Below the pieces are notes generated by a model, which was given only the letters and a program-made list of their open reading frames with translations, searched no databases and was not told where the DNA came from. A stretch of 64,000 nt of DNA, taken from NCBI GenBank assembly GCA_030248065.1, contig JASAMV010005465.1:1-64000 (forward strand), written 5' to 3'. Of the stretch, positions 1-10,130 are shown in pieces; within the stretch, counting starts at the first letter, position 1, and every line of letters starts with the position of its first letter. The stretch is from Rhynchonema sp. JSB1_4 (lineage: Eukaryota > Nematoda > Chromadorea > Monhysterida > Xyalidae). The position numbers and the translations under genes were made by a program.

Positions 1-3000
1 GCGGAGACCAGAACCTGCAATGATGTTTACTATACTGACAAACGAAAACAGCCTAACCTAAAGAAAACAATGGTTCAAATGTTCGAACCTGCAATGACGT
101 CTATCTACTACTGCAAGTGAAGACAGCCTAACCTAAAGGAAACAATGGTTCAAATTCTCGGACTGGCCATGACGAGCACCCCAGCCCAGAACCTGCAATG
201 ATGTCTAATTTACTGACAAACGAAAACAGCGTAACCTAAAGAGAACAATGGTTCAAATGCTCGGACCGGGAGGCGAGCACCCAGCGCACAACCCAAGATG
301 TTTAATTTACAGACAAACGAAAACAGCCTAACCTAAAGAGAACAATGGTTCAAATTCTCGGACTGGGCATGACGAGCACCCCAGCGGAGACCAGAACCTG
401 CAATGATGTTTACTATACTGACAAACGAAAACAGCCTAACCTAAAGAAAACAATGGTTCAAATGTTCGAACCTGCAATGACGTCTATCTACTACTGCAAG
501 TGAAGACAGCCTAAAAAAAAAAAAGAGAAAAGCACAAAAGAAGAAAAATGCAAGCGAAAACAGCCTAGTAACCTAAAGGAAACAATGGTTCAAATTCTCG
601 GACTGGGCATGACGAGCACCCCAGCGGAGACCAGAACCTGCAATGATGTTTACTATACTGACAAACGAAAACAGCCTAACCTAAAGAAAACAATGGTTCA
701 AATGTTCGAACCTGCAATGACGTCTATCTACTACTGCAAGTGAAGACAGCCTAACCTAAAGGAAACAATGGTTCAAATTCTCGGACTGGCCATGACGAGC
801 ACCCCAGCGGAGACCAGAACCTGCAATGATGTCTAATTTACTGACAAACGAAAACAGCGTAACCTAAAGAGAACAATGGTTCAAATTCTCGGACTGGGCA
901 TGACGAGAATTTGAACCATTGTTTCCTTTAGGTTAGGCTGTCTTCACTTGCAGTAGTAGATAGACGTCATTGCAGGTTCGAACATTTGAACCATTGTTTT
1001 CTTTAGGTTAGGCTGTTTTCGTTTGTCAGTATAGTAAACATCATTGCAGGTTCTGGTCTCCGCTGGGGTGCTCGTCATGCCCAGTCCGAGAATTTGAACC
1101 ATTGTTCTCTTTAGGTTACGCTGTTTTCGTTTGTCAGTAAATTAGACATCATTGCAGGTTCTGGTCTCCGCTGGGGTGCTCGTCATGGCCAGTCCGAGAA
1201 TTTGAACCATTGTTTCCTTTAGGTTAGGCTGTCTTCACTTGCAGTAGTAGATAGACGTCATTGCAGGTTCGAACATTTGAACCATTGTTTTCTTTAGGTT
1301 AGGCTGTTTTCGTTTGTCAGTATAGTAAACATCATTGCAGGTTCTGGTCTCCGCTGGGGTGCTCGTCATGCCCAGTCCGAGAATTTGAACCATTGTTCTC
1401 TTTAGGTTACGCTGTTTTCGTTTGTCAGTAAATTAGACATCATTGCAGGTTCTGGTCTCCGCTGGGGTGCTCGTCATGGCCAGTCCGAGAATTTGAACCA
1501 TTGTTTCCTTTAGGTTAGGCTGTCTTCACTTGCAGTAGTAGATAGACGTCATTGCAGGTTCGAACATTTGAACCATTGTTTTCTTTAGATTAGGCTGTTT
1601 TCGTTTGTCATTATAGTAAACATCATTGCAGGTTCTGGTCTCCGCTGGGGTGCTCGTCATGCCCAGTCCGAGAATTTGAACCATTGTTCTCTTTAGGTTA
1701 CGCTGTTTTCGTTTGTCAGTAAATTAGACATCATTGCAGGTTCTGGTCTCCGCTGGGGTGCTCGTCATGGCCAGTCCGAGAATTTGAACCATTGTTTCCT
1801 TTAGGTTAGGCTGTCTTCACTTGCAGTAGTAGATAGACGTCATTGCAGGTTCGAACATTTGAACCATTGTTTTCTTTAGGTTAGGCTGTTTTCGTTTGTC
1901 AGTATAGTAAACATCATTGCAGGTTCTGGTCTCCGCTGGGGTGCTCGTCATGCCCAGTCCGAGAATTTGAACCATTGTTCTCTTTAGGTTACGCTGTTTT
2001 CGTTTGTCAGTAAATTAGACATCATTGCAGGTTCTGGTCTCCGCTGGGGTGCTCGTCATGGCCAGTCCGAGAATTTGAACCATTGTTTCCTTTAGGTTAG
2101 GCTGTCTTCACTTGCAGTAGTAGATAGACGTCATTGCAGGTTCGAACATTTGAACCATTGTTTTCTTTAGATTAGGCTGTTTTCGTTTGTCAGTATAGTA
2201 AACATCATTGCAGGTTCTGGTCTCCGCTGGGGTGCTCGTCATGCCCAGTCCGAGAATTTGAACCATTGTTCTCTTTAGGTTACGCTGTTTTCGTTTGTCA
2301 TTATAGTAAACATCATTGCAGGTTCTGGTCTCCGCTGGGGTGCTCGTCATGCCCAGTCCGAGATTTCTTATTCTGTCTCCGCTGGTGCTCGTCATGGCCA
2401 GTCCGAGAATTTGAACCATTGTTTCCTTTAGGTTAGGCTGTCTTCACTTGCAGTAGTAGATAGACTCATTGCAGGTTAGACCATTTGACCCATTGTTTTC
2501 TTTCGGTTAGGCTGTTTTCGTTTGTCCGTATAGTAAACATCATTGCAGGTTCTGGTCTCCGCTTTGGGTGCTCGTCATGCCCAGTCCGAGAATTTGAACC
2601 ATTGTTCTCTTTAGGTTACGCTGTTTTCGTTTGTCAGTAAATTAGACATCATTGCAGGTTCTGGTCTCCGCTGGGGTGCTCGTCATGGCCAGTCCGAGAA
2701 TTTGAACCATTGTTTCCTTTAGGTTAGGCTGTCTTCACTTGCAGTAGTAGATAGACGTCATTGCAGGTTCGAACATTTGAACCATTGTTTTCTTTAGATT
2801 AGGCTGTTTTCGTTTGTCAGTATAGTAAACATCATTGCAGGTTCTGGTCTCCGCTGGGGTGCTCGTCATGCCCAGTCCGAGAATTTGAACCATTGTTCTC
2901 TTTAGGTTACGCTGTTTTCGTTTGTCAGTAAATTAGACATCATTGCAGGTTCTGGTCTCCGCTGGGGTGCTCGTCATGGCCAGTCCGAGAATTTGAACCA

Positions 3001-3771
3001 TTGTTTCCTTTAGGTTAGGCTGTCTTCACTTGCAGTAGTAGATAGACGTCATTGCAGGTTCGAACATTTGAACCATTGTTTTCTTTAGATTAGGCTGTTT
3101 TCGTTTGTCATTATAGTAAACATCATTGCAGGTTCTGGTCTCCGCTGGGGTGCTCGTCATGCCCAGTCCGAGAATTTGAACCATTGTTTTCTTTAGGTTA
3201 GGCTGTTTTCGTTTGTCAGTATAGTAAACATCATTGCAGGTTCTGGTCTCCGCTGGGGTGCTCGTCATGCCCAGTCCGAGAATTTGAACCATTGTTCTCT
3301 TTAGGTTACGCTGTTTTCGTTTGTCAGTAAATTAGACATCATTGCAGGTTCTGGTCTCCGCTGGGGTGCTCGTCATGGCCAGTCCGAGAATTTGAACCAT
3401 TGTTTCCTTTAGGTTAGGCTGTCTTCACTTGCAGTAGTAGATAGACGTCATTGCAGGTTCGAACATTTGAACCATTGTTTTCTTTAGGTTAGGCTGTTTT
3501 CGTTTGTCAGTATAGTAAACATCATTGCAGGTTCTGGTCTCCGCTGGGGTGCTCGTCATGCCCAGTCCGAGAATTTGAACCATTGTTCTCTTTAGGTTAC
3601 GCTGTTTTCGTTTGTCAGTAAATTAGACATCATTGCAGGTTCTGGTCTCCGCTGGGGTGCTCGTCATGGCCAGTCCGAGAATTTGAACCATTGTTTCCTT
3701 TAGGTTAGGCTGTCTTCACTTGCAGTAGTAGATAGACGTCATTGCAGGTTCGAACATTTGAACCATGGTTT
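1..3771. repeat. Satellite: 291-bp higher-order tandem repeat with internal inversion
   Basis: The unit is built from three related subunits of about 75, 108 and 108 bp, each opening with TTTGAACCATTGTT and carrying TTTAGGTTAGGCTG or a variant. The 75-bp-subunit start recurs at 1201, 1492 and 1783, exactly 291 bp apart. From 1 to about 905 the array runs in the opposite orientation to the rest, with an abrupt head-to-head switch at about 903-908. Near 512-560 an A-rich segment interrupts the reversed part. Near 2360-2400 a unit is truncated. The array starts before the window and ends at about 3771, where unrelated sequence begins. Short ORFs in it are periodic by-products of the repeat and are not called as genes. 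Confidence 0.95.
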
Positions 3772-3936
3772 CCCAAGTAACATCCCCTATATAGTAGTGT
3801 ATTAAGGCTTGATAGTGGTGCACAGGCACATTTATGCACGTTTGTTGTTCGTTCAGAGCACATAATATGCCTCTAATTGACGAATAGACACGAACAAATG
3901 CGATTACAAGCGAAAAAACATCCTTTCAACCCCCTT

Positions 3937-4436
3937 TTTAGGGGTTCTTGGGGGGTATTTCTGGGAACAATTTTTCAGGTTCGGGTCAGTGAATTAATAG
4001 AGCCCCCCCCCCGGAATAGAGCCCCCCCCCAAAATGGGGTCAGTGAATTAATAGAGCCTCCCCCTTCTATTTAGGTTTTTACGGTACTTCTCTTACGCCT
4101 GTTCTCAGACAAGTGCATTTTTAGCCTGTTCCAGGCCATTTCCCGACGAAATTTTCTCCAAAAAGGCTTTTTGGACCATGGGTATCCTTAACTACTGTTA
4201 AAATATTTGAAAAAATCGTCGTTCTTTTTGGAAAGAAAACGGTTTTTTTCCAAAAATATGTTTTGCGCAAAAATACGCAAGTATAGCATGTGCAGGGGGA
4301 GAGGGGGGGGGGGAAGACCCACAACCGGAGGGGGGGGGGGGGAACCAACAAAAAAAACCACCAACACGCCGCACCACAAAACACACAAAAAAAAAACCAC
4401 CAACCCACCCCCCCCCCCCCCCCCCCCCCCTACTGA
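3937..4436. repeat. Low-complexity G/C homopolymer region
   Basis: Several runs of 9 to about 24 identical G or C residues lie within 500 bp, at about 4002-4012, 4022-4031, 4306-4314, 4331-4343 and 4407-4431. A short direct repeat (GTCAGTGAATTAATAGAGCC) occurs twice near 3985 and 4038. Long ORFs here are glycine, proline or histidine runs produced by the homopolymers and are not believable genes. The stretch from 3772 to 4912 holds no recognised gene. Confidence 0.85.
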
Positions 4437-4709
4437 AGACATGTAAACTGCTCCAAATCTGCAAGTTACCTCGTTCTAAACCTCCAGGTCCAGATGGCAC
4501 TTCGGCATTGACAAACCTCCTGAACGATGAAAAATAAGTGCCAAAACCTTTTTTGTTTGGCAAAAATAGGAGAAAATTTTGCCCGGTTTTTTCACGGAAA
4601 TTTATTTTCGGTTTTGTTTCGGTTTTTTTACGAAAAAACCGGTTCTTTTCCGTCCGCAACTATAGGGTGCTGTATTACGGGGGGCTGTATTTAGCAATGC
4701 ATCTCATGA

Positions 4710-4769
4710 CTGATGAGGACCCGGATGCATTGTGACTTATATGTATAGTCTCGTGATAGGGTCCGAAAC
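4710..4769 (+). other. Hammerhead-ribozyme-like core (candidate)
   Basis: CTGATGA at 4710-4716 is followed by a six-pair stem, GGACCC (4717-4722) with GGGTCC (4759-4764), and then GAAAC at 4765-4769. This is the conserved order of hammerhead core strand, stem II, core strand. The stem II loop is unusually long (36 nt). I could not find convincing stems I and III or a clear cleavage triplet upstream, so this may be coincidence. Confidence 0.25.
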
Positions 4770-4912
4770 TTTATATGCAGCTGTAGCCTACTCCAATATT
4801 ATAAATCTTGCTCACAATTGTAAGAACTAAATAAAACACTGCTACACACTCCTTTTACGGTAACCAACGTCACACACCCAAATGCTCAACAATATATTCG
4901 AGCAACAAGACA

Positions 4913-7900
4913 ATGACCAAATCCAAACGATGGTGCATGCCCGGTGAGCGTTTGTTTCCCGCTGACGAGGACACGGTTGTGGCTGGGTTTGGCACTTTTG
5001 TCAAGCACGGATTTATTTACAGGTTCGTGAGTCACAAACTGTGACACAAAAACTTCGTGTCGCTGTGCTTGCTGCAAACCAGTCTAGTTCCTGGGGGTCC
5101 CCCTGAGGTACACTAATTTTCCCTCCGTCTCTGGGTACACTAATTTCACCAATTCTTGCCTAAAATAGTTATTTTAGGCATAAAATTCGAATTTTTATGC
5201 TAAAATGTGTGATTTTTATAAATGGCATGTCCCATGGCACGGACCTAAAATTTTGTCAAAAAACACTACTTATATCGCTGCTCGTTTTTCACACAGTTCG
5301 CTGGCCGGCTACATTTGTCGTGAGCCAGAGAACGTGGTGGCCACAAATGCCGTCGTCGAGTCGGGCGCGGAGCATTGCTCAACCCCGAGTGGCGGATCGG
5401 CATCAACAGCAATGCCCCAGATTCGTGACATCGTCAGCGTGCAGTTTCCTGGATCGAAGGCAAAAACGAACGTGGCACCTGAAATGGGGTCGATTGTCAC
5501 TGCCAGAGTGAGTCAGATGCTCGATGTTTGGAGTTTGTCTTGTCATTGTTGCCGAAGAATCGGCTCCTTCTTTTTTGAAAAAAAAAACCGAAAAAAACCC
5601 TGTCAAGAACCATGGTGTAAATGAAGGTTGTCCTTTATTCCAAAAAAATTGCCGAACTTTTGGAAAAAAAACCCTCCTTTCCGGGTCGGTCTGTTTTTTC
5701 GGTTTTCTTTTCACCTCATTAGGTGTGGTGTTGTGTGGTGTGCCGTGCTGTGTGCTTGGTATTGGTACTGGGTACATTGGGTTGGGTGGGTGTGATTCCA
5801 TTTAGGCAATGCCAAAATGTTTAAAAATCTGCCCAAATTTATCAAATATTTACGACGTTTAGTTTGTTCTTGCACCATACGATGAATCTGGAACTTGCTG
5901 TTAAAAAAATTTCAGTGAGAGAATGCTCGGATTTCTCACTTTCAAGAAAAGCTTCAATCTTTCTATCAAATGGATAGAAGAAAGAAATTGGGGCGCCATT
6001 CGTTTGTGGTACGTAGGTATCGCACGCAAAATATGGCACTACTTTTCCTCAGTTGTGGAAACATTTTGGCCTCTGCCTACGTACGCTTTCAGATATTTGG
6101 AGTCAAGAAATTGTTTCACCGACTGCGGATAAATAGAACCAATTTTTGGATAGCCAAAATTGATTGATTGACTGATCATTCTTTATTTTTCTTTCTTTCA
6201 TTTGAATGATTGATTGAATTATTTTTTGGACGTGAGAGAAATGCGCATTCTCTCGCGGAAAGAATTATGAATCAGGGCGTGAGAGACTGTGATTGTTTTT
6301 GTGATATGTTTTTAGCTGTTGCCACCTTTTTTCAAATATCACTTAGATTGAACGGATGATCTGTTGCAACTTTCGGCCAAAAAGTTTTGGCATATACTTT
6401 TCCAAAAGGAGTGTGTAGCAGTGCAAAAAAGGAAACGGAATCCAACGGCGGTTTTCAAGTTTAATTTGTTTTTCAATGAGTTTGAATTTTCAAGCGCTGG
6501 TGAGCAGGATTCATTTTCCTTGCATATTTCATTTTTTTCAAAATTTCAGGTGACCTTCCTGAGTGGTAAGTACTGCAAGTGCACAATCTTGTGTGTGGAC
6601 GATACAGTATTGACGCACACGTACAACGCACAGATACGGAAAGAGGATGTGAGGAAGACGGAAAAAGATAAGGTTTGTTTTGGCTGGACTTTTTTTACCG
6701 CAAGTTCAACCTCGTTTCGAGTAAAAGAGGACTGACTGTGAATTTGTAACGTGCAAATATGTTTTTCATTTGCGTGTCTTCCGTCGAAATGCGCTCAGGG
6801 GTTTTTCAAAACTCACTGCAGTTGCATTTTTTTCATTTCTCCACAAAAAAGTACTCTTGTTTTGTGTCAATATCTTGACAACATCTCGCAAGTTTCGGCG
6901 CACAAATGCTTTCACGCGTTCCGATAGGAAACGCCCATTGAGTGAAAAAATAACTTGACGATTTTATACATATTTGAACGAAACACAAAATAAACGACGA
7001 AGATTAAGGTGTAGTGATAAATGCAAATTACATCAACATGAGCTCAGTTTCGCAGCTGGCAGAATGGTGAAACATTCATACGTGGCTGCTGATTTGGGAA
7101 GTGTTACACGTTGAAGAATACGAAATGGAGCGTAATGATTTTCTCTTTCTATTCGTTTTGAATACACGCCACCTTCGAAATCTGGCTCGTGTTCGTGTAG
7201 TTTGCCTTTACTTGTTCATTTTGGGCTTGTAGACAATGGGGACAATTTTTTTGCCAAACTTATATTTTGTTATAGAGTTGGGTAACTATAATTTCGACCA
7301 GCGTAAAACTGGTTCCCCTGCACCAAATGAACATTTTTTACGCTGGTCGGAATCAGTGCTTCGATCATGAATTTTTTAACCAAATTTAGTAGCTTTTTAG
7401 CTACTATTTTTTTGAAAAGCTGGTAAATTTTCAAATTTAGCAGCTGAAAAGCTACTAAATTTTGTATTTTGGCCAAAAAGGCTAGTAAATTGGCATTTCA
7501 GCGGCCAAAAAGCTACTAAATTTTTCATTTTACTAGCTTCTTGCTACTAGCCCATTTTGAAAAAATAAACCCTGGCTTCAATTCAACTATCACAAATTAT
7601 AATTATACCAAAAATTTGTCCGCATTGTCTGCCAGCCCAAAATGGACCATTTTAACTCCACCGTAACGATTCCCACATTGGACACAGGTTGACATGCCCA
7701 AATGTTTCCGCCCGAACGACATTATTCTGGCGCGTGTGTGCAACCTGGGTGACAGTCATGTCACCTACAATCTGACAACCGCTGAGGATGCACTAGGTCA
7801 GTTCACGGTTCGCAGGATTGTTGTTTTGCGCGTGTTTTTTTGACAAACACGTTTTTTGTGTCTGGAATTTTGAACACTTGTAAGAAAAACGCCCGAAATC

Positions 7901-9340
7901 GATTAAAATTCTAATGGGTATTTTTTGCCGATTTGGTTTTTTTGTTCATCTGGAACCCTGTGCCCACAACTGGACATGGCAGTGCCCTGTTTAGAGAATC
8001 CCGGTTTTTATATGGATCTATCAGAACATTCTTCACTCACACCAATCAGGCTCAAGAACTATTTTTTCAAGATTATTTTTATAGTCTGTTGTTATATTTC
8101 GACACAGTGTATAAGCCCCATTCATCGATGTTTGGAGCGGGCTGGGTCGACGCCATTCTAAATGAATGTTTTGAATGTTTCACAGGCATTGCCAACTCAG
8201 GCGAAGACTCATTGAACATTGCTTGTTGCGTGGCACTAAAGACACGTGGCCTGTCATCGCACGACACCAACAATGTTCAATGGCTCTGCGCCTGAACTGG
8301 CAATGCCTGAAACATTCAAAGCATTCATTCAGAATGGCGTCGACCCAACGCGCTCCAAACATCGCTGAATAGGGCTTACACACTCTGTCGAAACATAATC
8401 AACAGACTATAGTAGCACGACTTTTTGCAAGGGCTGCTCTTGTGACCATTGGTGTCGTTGGGGGGAGGGGGTTACCCCCCTAGTATCCGGTATCCGGTAT
8501 CTTGATTTTTTCACCCAGGGGTATCCGGTATCCTGACTTTTTGTCCAGGGGTATCCAAAAATTTTTTGCGAAAACCGTAAAAATCGCCCATTTTTACCTC
8601 CAAAATGGTCAAAATCGCTTGCTCACGCAAGAAAATGGTCAAAATCGCTTGCTCACGCAAGCATAACCCCAAAAATGACCATTTTTGCGTTTCCAACACC
8701 AATTTTGCTCAATTTTCCTCTAAAAAATGACCTTTTTTGAACAACCCCCCTGGGTATCCGAGATTTTTTATTTTGGGGGGCAACCCCCCCTGGTATCCGA
8801 GATTTTTCATTTTGGGTGTCCGGTATCCGAAAATTTTGGATTTTGGGTATCCGGTATCCTGACTTTTTGATTTCCCAACGACACCACTGCTTGTGCCAGT
8901 GATGTTTTACTCGAGCAATAAGATCTACTCGAGGTCAATTTTGGAGGTCAATTGGCCCGAGGTGTTCGCACCGACGAGGCCTGGCACCTCACCCGTCTGT
9001 GAAAACAGGCCGAAACGGGCAAAGCTCACTGCCATTACATTATTATTTTTTTACAAGAAGAAATCATGTGCACATATTCACTTCGCACTCGCGATAACGT
9101 TGTGAACGTATTTTCGAAATACAAGGTAGGTGGATCAGTAAAGGCAAACGGATATCAAAACTTGGGGAATTGAAAATCATGCTTTGTGAGTATGATTTAT
9201 TTCTTTATCCAGGCGTGGTGTCTGCGCGTTGCGACGAAGGACACAAAATGCGTGCGATCGACTTTCAGTGGATGGAGTGCACCGTGACTGGTCAACGCGA
9301 GCCACGCAAACTCGCAAAAGTGCCGCATTTGACTTCGTGA
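4913..9340 (+). CDS. EXOSC1: Exosome complex component CSL4 (EXOSC1)
   Basis: CSL4 is one of the three S1/KH cap proteins of the RNA exosome, the 3'-5' RNA decay and processing complex of nucleus and cytoplasm. Five exons join in frame: 4913-5022, 5297-5507, 6550-6672, 7688-7796 and 9213-9340 (stop), giving 226 residues; human CSL4 is 195. The N-terminal exon carries the family opening (CMPGERL, then FVKHGFIYSSLAGY across the first junction). The S1 domain follows (MGSIVTARV), then the signature RKEDVRKTEKDK, FRPNDIILARV and LTTAEDALG, and the C-terminal zinc-ribbon-like end has lost most of its cysteines (CDEGHKM...MEC). A serine/glycine-rich insert of about 40 residues between Y(45) and the S1 domain explains the extra length. 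Donors and acceptors are all GT-AG and phases agree at every junction. The start is the first ATG in frame. Introns 3 and 4 hold several MITEs. Confidence 0.93.
7022..7210. mobile_element. MITE family A copy (GGCAAACTAC ends)
   Basis: This is a copy of a dispersed element of about 190-200 bp. Its ends read roughly GCAAACTACACCAACACGAG and the inverse, and its middle contains GAATAGAAAGAGAAAA and the GTGAAACATT/GAATGTTTCAC motif. Other copies lie at 27110-27305, 36090-36280 and 37205-37392. It sits in intron 3 of EXOSC1. Confidence 0.75.
7212..7662. mobile_element. MITE family C copy (GGAGTTATACTTGTCCATTTTGG ends), enlarged
   Basis: Ends match the inverted ends of copies at 17524-17756 and 19867-20104 (TTGTCCATTTTGGGCTTGTAGACAA and its inverse). 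The middle contains the paired boxes GACCAGCGTAAAA and TTTTACGCTGGTC. About 220 bp of extra sequence rich in TAGTAGC/AGCTACTA words fills the right half, probably a secondary insertion. Confidence 0.7.
8080..8411. mobile_element. Foldback MITE with TATAGTCTG ends
   Basis: A near-palindromic element with arms of roughly 130 bp: TATAGTCTGTTG at 8080 is answered by CAACAGACTATA ending at 8411, and the arm words GGGTCGACGCCATTCT and AGAATGGCGTCGACCC mirror each other. The arms include GAATGTTTCAC and its inverse. Termini are shared with the elements at 26439, 40526 and 51921. It lies in intron 4 of EXOSC1. Confidence 0.8.
8447..8889. mobile_element. hAT-type MITE family D, copy 1
   Basis: The ends read CATTGGTGTCGTTG and CAACGACACCACTG. 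Flanking 8-mers are CTTGTGAC (8439-8446) and CTTGTGCC (8890-8897), a target duplication with one mismatch. The interior is filled with GTATCCGGTATCC words. Copies 2 and 3 (10680, 11993) have exact 8-bp duplications. This copy is in intron 4 of EXOSC1. Confidence 0.8.
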
Positions 9341-9568
9341 CCCCGTTTTGTTGTTGAAATGTTGATTTTGTGCCCCATTTTTTTGTTGCGTTTTGTTTTA
9401 TTTTCTCTGCTCAACCAACATGATCACCGATAAATAAAATGAGTTTCGCCTTTCTCCATTTGTTATTGTTACGGATGAAGCGGTTTGTTCCGCATTGATT
9501 GTATTTTGACATTGAGCTGTGTTTGACAACATCGTTCTGAAACATGGTTTTTTTAATGTGTCAAATTT

Positions 9569-9692
9569 TAGGTGCAACTTGCACCTAGAATTTCGTTTTA
9601 TGAACAAGATGTGAAAAATCTAGGTGCAAGTTGCACCTAACCTCCAATTATTAGGTGCAATTCTGAAATTTTAGGTGCAAATTGCACCTAAA
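9569..9692. repeat. Cluster of TAGGTGCAA-NN-TTGCACCTA palindromes
   Basis: Near-perfect 19-bp palindromes occur at 9569-9587, 9621-9639 and 9674-9692, with a further half-site at 9652. The cluster lies just past the stop codon of EXOSC1. No coding potential is seen. Confidence 0.7.
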
Positions 9693-9798
9693 AAGTGTCT
9701 AAAAAACCTATGTCCTGAAATTCTGATCGACGGAGTTACTTTGCGTGCACGAGTTCAAGAACACTGAGGCACATATGGTCCGATCTTGACCATTTTTT

Positions 9799-10040
9799 TA
9801 GGGCTCCACCAGATAGACCCGAAACCCGAAACATATATTTTTTTTCTATGTCCGTATTTCGGGTTTCGGGTTTTGAAAAAAAACCCGAAACACGAAGCAT
9901 GATAATCGAAAATGTTTCGGTTTTGTCAGTTGTAGCTGACGTGACGAATGTATACTGTCAGTCGAAGCATTTTAGATTATCATGCTTCGTGTTTCGGGTT
10001 TTTTTTTTCAAAACCCGAAACATGGACTGGCCGAGCCCTA
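9799..10040. mobile_element. MITE family F copy 1 (TAGGGCTC ends)
   Basis: Ends are TAGGGCTCCACCAGATAG and a diverged inverse ending GAGCCCTA. The interior carries paired CCCGAAAC/GTTTCGGG words and CATGATAATCGAAAATG with its inverse. A second copy is at 39739-40027. It lies between EXOSC1 and ZNHIT6. Confidence 0.75.
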
Positions 10041-10130
10041 ATGACGGCTGCGAGTCACGTTTGTTCCGTTTCGTTTTCAGGCAGCTGAAAGCCTGTGCCA
10101 GATTTATAAAAAAGAAAAAAACCGATAGAA

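Noticed and set aside
2108..3292. Repetitive ORFs of about 90-100 residues on the minus strand in the satellite
   Set aside because: They repeat with the 291-bp unit, have no start context, and change with each unit variant; they are by-products of the array.
1..3771. CRISPR array
   Set aside because: Repeats are adjacent tandem units with no unique spacers, in a eukaryotic genome.
4188..4659. Gly/Pro/Phe-rich ORFs on both strands
   Set aside because: Created by G/C and T homopolymers; both strands and several frames are open simultaneously.
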